The position numbers and the translations under genes were made by a program. The notes under the pieces are model-generated. The model searched no databases. It saw nothing but the letters and a program-made list of their open reading frames with translations, and was not told where the DNA came from. Of a stretch of DNA of 14,697 nucleotides, positions 1-6,272 are shown piece by piece; the stretch's first letter is position 1, and every line of letters starts with the position of its first letter. Source of the DNA: an uncultured Clostridia bacterium (GTDB taxonomy: Bacteria > Bacillota > Clostridia > Oscillospirales > QAKW01); the NCBI GenBank assembly GCA_944387905.1, contig CALXGU010000018.1, positions 1 through 14,697 of the forward strand, given 5' to 3'.

Positions 1-149
1 CGATACTGGTCAACGACAGGTGCGAGACCAACGTCCCCGGTCTGTACGCGGCGGGCGACTGTACAGACGGCATAAAACAGATAGGCACCGCCGTCGGAGC
101 GGGTATAACCGCCGCAATGCAGATGATAAAATATATAAAGAGCAAATAA
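1..149 (+). CDS. Thioredoxin-reductase-like FAD/NAD(P) oxidoreductase, 3' end only
   Basis: Only the last 48 codons are in the window; the reading frame enters at base 3 and ends with TAA at 147-149. The visible part contains the run TNVPGLYAAGDCTD, followed by KQIGTAVGAGITAAMQ. This is the C-terminal FAD-binding signature of the thioredoxin reductase / AhpF-like pyridine nucleotide-disulfide oxidoreductases: the Asp of the AAGD motif contacts the FAD ribityl chain, and the Q-[IV]-x-x-A-x-G-x-G helix closes the domain. The redox-active CxxC pair and the NADPH domain lie upstream and cannot be seen. It could therefore be a true TrxB or one of the clostridial TrxB-like flavoproteins. The next gene starts 51 nt downstream with no clear terminator between them, so co-transcription is possible. 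Confidence 0.85.
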   Translation, partial: ILVNDRCETNVPGLYAAGDCTDGIKQIGTAVGAGITAAMQMIKYIKSK

Positions 150-200
150 TGCCGACCCGCTTTTCAGCGGAGGCTAAAATAATTGTAAGGTTTTAACGAT

Positions 201-1124
201 ATGGACGGGAAATTTACGGAAAATACCGCATTTATGCGTTTTGAGGGCGGAGCGTGGACAAAGACGCGGATATCAGCCAGAGATACGCTTGATGGCATAC
301 TGCAGAATAACGGGACGGTGTTCGGGCTGAGCGTCAGCCAGACAGTACGCATAAGCCCTGATGACAGCGGCGGCGCGGTTCTGTTCTGCGTGAAGCAGGC
401 GATCACGCGTCTGAATATATCCGCCCAGGCGTCGATGCTGCCCATGGCGGACGAGGGCGCCGTGCTCGAGGCGGTCATGATGCTTACAGACAGCCAGCGT
501 CAGCTTTTATATGACGGCGGCAGGTTTTTTGCGGTCATATCCCTTTTCTCGGCGGATATGACGCTTTGTCCCTATCCGGTAAACAGTGCGTATCTGACAG
601 TTGATCTGTGGTACGACAAGACCGCGGCTGAGCAATCGCCTGTAAGCGTCTGCATAGACCGCTCATACTCTGAAAGTATGCATATACGCCGCAGTGTCGC
701 GGTAAAAAACGGTTTTGACAACGCTATAATACTGGACAGCGTGTATAGAAAATACATACTGGGGCTCACCGATGCGAATATATTTTTCCGTACCGACCGC
801 CAGGTCATGACCCCTGCCGGCGCCGGAGTGAATCCGGGCATAACCGCCGGCTGTGCGGTCGAGCTCATGCGCGGATGGGGCATAGACGTCAAGGAATGCC
901 GTATATCCATGGACGAGCTTTTGCGGCTGTATTCCCGGGACGGTCTGCTCGAGGCGTTTGCGACCGATACCTTCGGTATAGTAACACCGATAATAAAGAT
1001 AAGCAGTCCGGGAACGGAAATCGAGCTGGAAAAGGGCAAGCTGTCCAAAAAGCTGTTTGACGCCGTAAGGTATATCGAGCGCGGCACCTGTCCTGCGCCC
1101 GCGGGGTGGATACAGCGGATATGA
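201..1124 (+). CDS. Branched-chain aminotransferase-like protein (class IV PLP fold), probably catalytically inactive
   Basis: A 307-residue protein that I align from memory, end to end, with class IV branched-chain aminotransferases (IlvE type). Matching blocks are: GTVFGLSVSQ at 38-47 (family VFEGLKAYR); QAITRLNISAQASMLP at 66-81 (family NAARLNRSADRLLMP); KNGFDNAIILDS at 169-180; ANIFF at 192-196; NPGITAG at 211-217; EAFATDTFGIVTPI at 251-264 (family EFACGTAAVITPV); and IERGTCPAPAGW at 292-303. The residues that make a PLP enzyme are not there. The region that should hold the Schiff-base lysine (family KAGGNY) reads CIDRSYSES at 151-159. The glutamate of the family Y-I-x-E-x-G-x-x-N-L-F motif is Gly188. 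The family YIRP arginine block reads FFAVI at 109-113. The likely state is a pseudoenzyme or a new activity. An in-frame stop at 186-188 limits the start to ATG 201, which has a weak AAGGT site about 9 nt upstream. The stop overlaps the next start by 4 nt. Confidence 0.72.
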   Translation: MDGKFTENTAFMRFEGGAWTKTRISARDTLDGILQNNGTVFGLSVSQTVRISPDDSGGAVLFCVKQAITRLNISAQASMLPMADEGAVLEAVMMLTDSQRQLLYDGGRFFAVISLFSADMTLCPYPVNSAYLTVDLWYDKTAAEQSPVSVCIDRSYSESMHIRRSVAVKNGFDNAIILDSVYRKYILGLTDANIFFRTDRQVMTPAGAGVNPGITAGCAVELMRGWGIDVKECRISMDELLRLYSRDGLLEAFATDTFGIVTPIIKISSPGTEIELEKGKLSKKLFDAVRYIERGTCPAPAGWIQRI

Positions 1125-2041
1125 CAAGAAAGCTTGAATATATAATAGACAAGGATTATGCCGGCTGCCGCGTCCAGGCGTTTTTGAAGTCGCACGGATA
1201 TTCCTCGCGTATGATAAAAGACCTTAAAAAGAACCCGCACGGCATACTTATAGGCAATAAAAAGGTCACGGTTTTAAAACAGCTGCGCCGCGGCGATAAA
1301 CTGACGGTATATATAAAGGACCCTGTTCAGACATCGGTGGTGCCTGTCAATCTGCCGATCGGGATAGTGTATGAGGACAAAGACGTGATAGTATGCGACA
1401 AGCCTGCGTTTATGGCAACGCATCCGTCGCAGGGCAATTACGACAATACTCTCGCAAACGCGCTGGCATATCATTTTCAGCAGACGGGCCGGCAATGCGC
1501 GGTGCGGTTTGTAAACCGGCTGGACAAAAATACGAGCGGGCTGATACTGGCAGCCAAAAACGCGTACGCGTCGGCGGTGCTGTCAGACGCGCTGAAAGAA
1601 AAGCGCATACACCGCAGCTACCTGGCGTTTGTCGAGGGCTGTCCCCGACCCGCCAAGGGCGTGATAGATGCGCCTATTGCAAGACAGGAGTGTACTGTGA
1701 TAAAGCGCTGTGTCGATTTTGACATCGGCGCGCGCGCGGTCACTCACTATAAGGTCCTGCGTCAGGGAGAGTTCAGTCTTGTGCGGCTTTGGCTTGAGAC
1801 AGGCCGCACGCATCAGATACGCGTGCATATGTCGTATATCGGCACGCCGGTGGCAGGCGACTTTTTGTACGGGCATGAGCATTCGGCAGGCATCGGCAGG
1901 CACGCCCTGCACTCGGCAAGCCTTGAGTTCTGTCATCCGCTGTCAGGCGAAAAACTGAGTTTTGTATCCGCTCTGCCGCAGGACATGCTGGAAATATATC
2001 AAAAACAGTGGGGAGAATATAATGAAACTGCTTGTATTTGA
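1121..2041 (+). CDS. RluA/RluD-family 23S rRNA pseudouridine synthase
   Basis: A 306-residue protein that isomerises uridines to pseudouridine in RNA, most likely large-subunit rRNA, in the cytosol. Residues about 15-70 form an S4-like RNA-binding region (R17VQAFLKSHG, then GILIGNKKVT and RRGDKLTVYI). The catalytic domain follows: YEDKDVIVCDKPAFMATHPS at 84-103, the active-site loop VNRLDKNTSG with catalytic Asp135, and the RTHQIRVHM motif near residue 230. The loop has Asn where many relatives have His (HRLD). Target specificity (RluC, RluD or another paralogue) cannot be told from sequence. I chose ATG 1121 because GGGGTGG lies about 12 nt upstream and it gives the ATGA overlap with the previous stop. 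An in-frame GTG at 1106 lacks a ribosome site. The 3' end overlaps polA by 20 nt. Confidence 0.9.
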   Translation: MTRKLEYIIDKDYAGCRVQAFLKSHGYSSRMIKDLKKNPHGILIGNKKVTVLKQLRRGDKLTVYIKDPVQTSVVPVNLPIGIVYEDKDVIVCDKPAFMATHPSQGNYDNTLANALAYHFQQTGRQCAVRFVNRLDKNTSGLILAAKNAYASAVLSDALKEKRIHRSYLAFVEGCPRPAKGVIDAPIARQECTVIKRCVDFDIGARAVTHYKVLRQGEFSLVRLWLETGRTHQIRVHMSYIGTPVAGDFLYGHEHSAGIGRHALHSASLEFCHPLSGEKLSFVSALPQDMLEIYQKQWGEYNETACI

Positions 2042-4535
2042 CGGCAATTCAATAATAAACCGCGCGTTTTACGCCATAAAAAATCTGACCGCCTCGGACG
2101 GCACGCCCACAAACGCGCTGTTCGGGTTTTTAAAGCTGTATTTCAAGTATTTTGATATGACAAAGCCCGATATGACGGCGGTAGCGTTTGATGTCAGGGC
2201 AAAGACTTTCAGACACCGTATGTATCCGGAGTATAAGGCGCAGCGTCACGGCATGCCGGAAGAGCTTGCGTGTCAGCTTCAGCCGCTCAAGGATATCCTT
2301 TCGGCGATGAATGTCAAGATGTACGAGCTGGAGGGATATGAGGCGGACGATATAATCGGCACGCTGGCACAGTACTGTCAGGAGCGTGACTATGAATGCG
2401 ATATCGTGTCGGGCGACCGCGACGATTTTCAGCTGATAAGCCGGAAAACCCGCGTGATAATGCCCGTCACACGCGGCGGAATGTCGGAGGTAGAGGTATA
2501 CGGAGTCGATGAGATAGAGCAGAAGTACGGCATAAGCCCCGCGTCCATAGTTGACCTTAAGGCGATCATGGGCGACAGCTCGGACAATATAAAGGGCGTG
2601 CCGGGCATAGGAGAAAAGGGCGCCCTGGACCTTATACAAAAATTCAGGACGCTTGAGGGCGTTTACGAAAATATAGACAGCGGGAGCATCAAGCCGGCAA
2701 TGGCGGCAAAGCTGAGAGACGGCAGACAGAGCGCGCTGCTCTCAAAGCAGCTTGCGCAGATAGACCGTGCGGTGCCGATAGAAATATCGGATGAGGACAT
2801 GCTTGTGCGCAAATATGACAGCAGCCTTATCCCATTGCTGAAAAAATACGATCTTACAAGCATAGCAAAGCAGCTTGATGCCGGGTCGGAAGACACGTCC
2901 TGCGTTATTACGGAGTGTGCCGGAAGCATAAGCGCCGCCGAGCACCGCCAAAAGTTTTCCAAAAGCGGACTGTATTTTATAATGCGCGGCGATACCATGT
3001 ACGCACTGACTGAACGCGGCGTGTGTACGGTGGACGATCCGGACATCCTGCTTACAGACCAGAGTATAGATAAATACACCTATAAGCCAAAAGAGATTTA
3101 CAGGCGCCTGTTAAAGACGCGGTCCGATATCGCTCCGTTTTACGATGCCGAGGTCGCGCAGTATGTGATAGACCCGTCTGAAAACGGGTACGCGCCGGAG
3201 CGGCTTTTGAACGGCTACTGCGGTATAACCGCCGCCGAAGACAGTTTCTGGCTGACCTTTGTCGCCAATCTGCCTGAGATAACAGAGCGTCAGCTCGAGA
3301 CGATAAAACAGCGGGATCAGCTTCGGCTTTTGTACGATATAGAATTTCCGCTGACAGTCGTGCTTGCGGACATGGAGAACTGCGGATTCTATGTCGACAA
3401 AACGGCGCTTGAAAACTATTCCCGAAAGCTGGAGCAGGAAATATCCCGGCTTGAAACCGAGATATATACTGCCGCCGGCGGACAGTTCAATATAAATTCA
3501 CCCAAGCAGCTGGGAGTGGTGCTGTTTGAAAAACTGGGGCTCAAGCACGGCAAAAAGACCAAATCCGGATACTCGACAAGCGCGCAGATACTGGAAAAGC
3601 TGTCCGGCACGCATAAGATCGTAGATATGATTTTGGAATACAGAAAATATGTAAAGCTGAAAAGCACCTACTGCGACGGACTGCTTAAGCTGATAGGACC
3701 GGACGGCAAGATACACACAAGCTTTAACCAGACGGTGACGCAGACAGGCCGGATATCGTCGGCAGAGCCCAATCTGCAGAATATTCCCGTGCGCACCGAG
3801 CTGGGCAGACAGCTGCGCGCCATGTTTGCGGCATGCGGGGACAACGTGCTTGTAGACGCGGACTATTCTCAGATAGAACTCAGGGTGCTGGCTCATATCG
3901 CCGACGACAAAAAGATGCTTGAGGCGTTTGAGCGCAGCGAGGATATCCATACCGTGACCGCGGCAAGCGTGTTCGGCGTGCCGCAGGAGCTTGTGACCCC
4001 GCAGATGCGCAGGTCGGCAAAGGCTGTCAACTTCGGCATAGTCTACGGCATATCGGATTTTTCACTGGCACAGGATATAAATACGACCCGCGCTCAGGCG
4101 CGAAAGTATATAGACAGCTATCTGGGTCTTTACAGCAATGTGGCGGCGTATATGAAAGAAGTAGTGCAGGCGGCGTACAGGGACGGGTACGTAAAAACGC
4201 TTTTCAACAGACGCAGATATCTGCCTGAGCTAAAATCTTCCAACTTCAATATCCGTTCCTTCGGTCAGCGCGCGGCAATGAACGCGCCTATCCAGGGCAC
4301 GGCGGCGGATATAATAAAAATAGCTATGATAAACACCAGACGCGCGCTGATAAACGGCGGCTTTGAGGCAAAGCTCATTCTTCAGGTGCATGATGAGCTG
4401 ATAATAGAGGCTCCGGAGCATGAGAAGGACCGGGTCTGCCGTCTGCTTTCCGAGCAGATGGAAAATGCCGTAAGTCTCAATGTCAGGCTGAAGGCAGATG
4501 TGGAGTGGGGCAGGACATGGTACGAGTGCAAATAA
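2022..4535 (+). CDS. polA: DNA polymerase I, 5'-3' exonuclease active, proofreading domain degenerate
   Basis: An 837-residue family A polymerase for Okazaki-fragment processing and repair synthesis. The N-terminal FEN-like 5' nuclease (about 1-290) keeps its metal ligands: D7, D57, E107/D109/D110 in YEADD, D132/D134 in SGDRDD, and D185/D188 before the helix-hairpin-helix VPGIGEKG. The middle domain (about 300-460) has no DxE exonuclease motif, so proofreading should be absent, as in Bacillus-type PolA. The polymerase domain has motif A DYSQIELR (D614), motif B RRSAKAVNFGIVYG (K667, F671) and motif C QVHDE (D791, E792). Phe671 at the E. coli F762 position predicts discrimination against dideoxynucleotides. 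Start ATG 2022 has GGGGAGAA 6 nt upstream; an upstream in-frame start at 1962 would add 20 residues unlike the family. It overlaps the rluA-like gene by 20 nt and rimI by 19 nt. Confidence 0.97.
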   Translation: MKLLVFDGNSIINRAFYAIKNLTASDGTPTNALFGFLKLYFKYFDMTKPDMTAVAFDVRAKTFRHRMYPEYKAQRHGMPEELACQLQPLKDILSAMNVKMYELEGYEADDIIGTLAQYCQERDYECDIVSGDRDDFQLISRKTRVIMPVTRGGMSEVEVYGVDEIEQKYGISPASIVDLKAIMGDSSDNIKGVPGIGEKGALDLIQKFRTLEGVYENIDSGSIKPAMAAKLRDGRQSALLSKQLAQIDRAVPIEISDEDMLVRKYDSSLIPLLKKYDLTSIAKQLDAGSEDTSCVITECAGSISAAEHRQKFSKSGLYFIMRGDTMYALTERGVCTVDDPDILLTDQSIDKYTYKPKEIYRRLLKTRSDIAPFYDAEVAQYVIDPSENGYAPERLLNGYCGITAAEDSFWLTFVANLPEITERQLETIKQRDQLRLLYDIEFPLTVVLADMENCGFYVDKTALENYSRKLEQEISRLETEIYTAAGGQFNINSPKQLGVVLFEKLGLKHGKKTKSGYSTSAQILEKLSGTHKIVDMILEYRKYVKLKSTYCDGLLKLIGPDGKIHTSFNQTVTQTGRISSAEPNLQNIPVRTELGRQLRAMFAACGDNVLVDADYSQIELRVLAHIADDKKMLEAFERSEDIHTVTAASVFGVPQELVTPQMRRSAKAVNFGIVYGISDFSLAQDINTTRAQARKYIDSYLGLYSNVAAYMKEVVQAAYRDGYVKTLFNRRRYLPELKSSNFNIRSFGQRAAMNAPIQGTAADIIKIAMINTRRALINGGFEAKLILQVHDELIIEAPEHEKDRVCRLLSEQMENAVSLNVRLKADVEWGRTWYECK

Positions 4536-4978
4536 CGCCGTACAGGCAAACGGATTTTTCCGGCTGCGTGCGGCTTTTGAGCCTGTGCAGCGGACAGAAC
4601 GCGCAAAGGGAGCTGAGCGAGTATTTGGCAAGTGAGGCGGTGCGCGTTTTGTGCGCGCGCCGTGACGGACTTAAGGGGCTTGCTGTTTTGCTGATGACCG
4701 CAGACTGCTGTGATATACTCGATATCGCGGTGGACAGCACGGCTCGGCGCACGGGCGTCGCGAGAGCGCTTATGGCTCATGCGGAAGATATCTGCAGGCA
4801 AGCGGGGATACGGTCGATGATGCTTGAGGTCAGGCTTTCCAATACGGCGGCGCGGGCTCTGTACAAAAGCTGCGGCTTTGAGGAGATATCGCGGCGTGAG
4901 AACTATTACAGCTCACCGCGCGAGACGGCGGCGGTAATGAAAAAGGAGCTGTCTTATGATGAAGGGAAAATGCAATGA
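4517..4978 (+). CDS. rimI: Ribosomal protein bS18 N-alpha-acetyltransferase RimI (GNAT family)
   Basis: A 153-residue GNAT acetyltransferase; RimI transfers acetyl from acetyl-CoA to the N-terminus of ribosomal protein S18. The family order is clear: the beta-strand ILDIAVDSTARRTGVARALM at 67-86, with the acetyl-CoA pyrophosphate loop RRTGVA (77-82); LEVRLSN at 103-109; ALYKSCGF at 114-121; and a C-terminal R-x-x-YY (127-131). Glu104 and Tyr116 sit where the E. coli RimI catalytic Glu103 and Tyr115 sit. Start ATG 4517 lies 6 nt after GGGG at 4507-4510; a GTG at 4505 is in frame but has no ribosome site. The gene overlaps polA by 19 nt and tsaD by 4 nt (ATGA). A rimI-tsaD pairing is classic in Firmicutes; the usual partners tsaB and tsaE are not in this window. 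Confidence 0.92.
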   Translation: MVRVQITPYRQTDFSGCVRLLSLCSGQNAQRELSEYLASEAVRVLCARRDGLKGLAVLLMTADCCDILDIAVDSTARRTGVARALMAHAEDICRQAGIRSMMLEVRLSNTAARALYKSCGFEEISRRENYYSSPRETAAVMKKELSYDEGKMQ

Positions 4979-6000
4979 ATATACTTGCAATAGAGAGTTC
5001 ATGTGACGAAACGGCGGCGGCGGTGGTAAAGGACGGACGCCGGATACTTTCTAATGTCGTTTTTTCGCAGATAGATATACATAAGGTATACGGCGGAGTA
5101 GTGCCGGAGATAGCGTCGCGCTGTCATGTGGATAAGATAACGGCGCTTGTAAAAAAGGCGGTAGCAGACAGCGGTCTGTCCATGTCCCGGATAGACGCCG
5201 TGGCGGCAACGTCGGCGCCGGGACTTATAGGCGCGCTGCTGGTCGGGCTGAATTTTGCAAAAGGCATAGCGTACGCCAACGGGCTTGAGCTTATACCGGT
5301 ACATCATATACGCGCGCATATAGCCGCAAATTATCTTGTCCATCCTTCGCTTGAACCCCCGTTTCTTGCAATGGTGGTGTCAGGCGGGCATTCGCATATA
5401 GTGAGCGTAAATGATTATACCGATTATAAAATAGTGGGCATGACTCGGGACGACGCGGCCGGCGAGGCGTTTGACAAAGGCGCGCGCGTGCTCTCGCTTC
5501 CGTATCCGGGCGGAGTAGAGATGGACAGGCTGTCCGCGGGCGGAGATCCCAAAGCCGTCAAATTCCCCAGAGTCAGCTTTAAAGACAGTCCGTTTGACTT
5601 TTCGTTTTCGGGAGTCAAGACAGCCATTATAAATTACGTCCATACCGCGCAGCAGCGCGGGCAGATCATCAATAAGGCCGATATAGCCGCCTCATACAGC
5701 GACGCTGTGACGGACGTGCTGGCAGACAAGTTTTACAGCGCCGCGGCGTGTCTGGGCGCAGACAGGCTTGTGGTTGCGGGCGGGGTGTGTGCCAACAGCA
5801 TGCTAAGACATAAGCTGGAAACTCGGCTGCCGTCGGGATGCAGACTGTTTATGCCGCCGCTGAGCCTTTGCGGCGATAATGCCGCGATGGTTGGGGCGCA
5901 GGCATATTATGAGTACAATGCAGGTTTTATTGCAGATCTTGATCAGAACGCGGCCGCGACAGCCAATATAGAACTGCCATTATGTAAACCAAAACGGTAA
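4975..6000 (+). CDS. tsaD: tRNA N6-threonylcarbamoyladenosine (t6A) transferase subunit TsaD
   Basis: A 341-residue Kae1/TsaD/Qri7 protein. It transfers the threonylcarbamoyl group from TC-AMP to A37 of ANN-decoding tRNAs, working with TsaB and TsaE, which are not encoded here. The N-terminus is the family start ILAIESSCDETAAAVV. The metal ligands H111 and H115 are in VHHIRAH and keep the E. coli numbering. VVSGGHSHI, DDAAGEAFDKGARVL, YPGG, FDFSFSGVKTA, VVAGGVCANSMLR and the C-terminal GDNAAMVGAQAY (metal ligand D301) complete the ASKHA fold. Length is typical. It is the last gene of the left operon; its ATG overlaps the rimI stop by 4 nt. By hand count, 18 of 22 isoleucines use AUA. That is notable because AUA decoding itself needs a modified tRNA. 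Confidence 0.97.
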   Translation: MNILAIESSCDETAAAVVKDGRRILSNVVFSQIDIHKVYGGVVPEIASRCHVDKITALVKKAVADSGLSMSRIDAVAATSAPGLIGALLVGLNFAKGIAYANGLELIPVHHIRAHIAANYLVHPSLEPPFLAMVVSGGHSHIVSVNDYTDYKIVGMTRDDAAGEAFDKGARVLSLPYPGGVEMDRLSAGGDPKAVKFPRVSFKDSPFDFSFSGVKTAIINYVHTAQQRGQIINKADIAASYSDAVTDVLADKFYSAAACLGADRLVVAGGVCANSMLRHKLETRLPSGCRLFMPPLSLCGDNAAMVGAQAYYEYNAGFIADLDQNAAATANIELPLCKPKR

Positions 6001-6124
6001 ATAAGTTTTTAACCGATTTACGGTTAACGTGCAGTCAAAAACAGCTCAAATTTAATCGTTTTTGCAGTAAACAGGCTGTTTTAAGGTATGTTCAAAACTC
6101 TGTTCAAAATGTTAATAACTAATT

Positions 6125-6152
6125 TTGCCAATTATTTATCAAAAAATATTAT
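6125..6152 (+). promoter_or_regulatory. Possible sigma-A promoter inside the tsaD-putP spacer
   Basis: TTGCCA (6125-6130) and TATTAT (6147-6152) each match the sigma-A consensus at 5 of 6 positions, with a 16-nt spacer. A start near 6159 would run about 84 nt to the terminator ending at 6242. In such AT-rich DNA chance matches are frequent, so this is tentative. Confidence 0.3.
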
Positions 6153-6210
6153 GTAATATAAAAAATTGAATTTTATCGGTATTTTTCCTGCAAAAATGAC
6201 TTTAAAATCA

Positions 6211-6242
6211 AAAAAACAGACATGTAATCATGTCTGTTTTTT
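6211..6242. terminator. Bidirectional intrinsic terminator between tsaD and putP
   Basis: A perfect 14-bp inverted repeat, AAAAAACAGACATG (6211-6224) with CATGTCTGTTTTTT (6229-6242), and a TAAT loop. The stem ends in six A/T pairs, giving a U-run in both directions. It should stop the tsaD operon on the + strand and putP, whose stop is 31 nt away, on the - strand. Confidence 0.9.
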
Positions 6243-6272
6243 AATTGAAATCAAAGAGATAGATTTAAGAAA

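Larger units (their letters stand above)
6001..6272. other. AT-rich intergenic region between convergent tsaD and putP
   Basis: No gene is seen here. The stretch is far more AT-rich than the genes on either side. It contains: a small inverted repeat AACCG/CGGTT (6011-6025); a pair AAAACAGC (6038-6045) and GCTGTTTT (6075-6082) that could form an 8-bp stem with a 29-nt loop just after tsaD; an odd dyad AAACAG-G-CTGTTT (6069-6081); two direct copies of TGTTCAAAA (6089-6097 and 6101-6109); a possible promoter at 6125-6152; and the strong terminator listed separately. The 8-bp stem may act as a weak first terminator for tsaD. Confidence 0.6.

Noticed and set aside
151..174. Hairpin CCGCT-TTTC-AGCGG between the reductase gene and the aminotransferase-like gene
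   Set aside because: The core stem is only 5 bp and no U-run follows, so it is not a convincing terminator. It might merely hide the GGAGG at 169-173, which has no usable start behind it.
572..1240. Long - strand ORF of 222 codons opposite the aminotransferase-like gene
   Set aside because: It is the antisense shadow of two well-supported + strand genes, has no ribosome site or recognisable motif, and crosses their junction.
1962..2021. Upstream extension of polA by 20 codons
   Set aside because: The residues do not resemble any PolA N-terminus, and ATG 2022 has a strong ribosome site directly before the conserved MKLLVFDGNS.
6069..6081. Dyad AAACAG-G-CTGTTT as a regulator binding site
   Set aside because: It lies between two convergent gene ends rather than near a promoter, and part of it can equally pair with 6038-6045 as an RNA stem.
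6089..6109. Two direct copies of TGTTCAAAA spaced 12 nt start to start
   Set aside because: Only two short copies, with no further units or spacers, so not a CRISPR or iteron array. In AT-rich DNA this can be chance.
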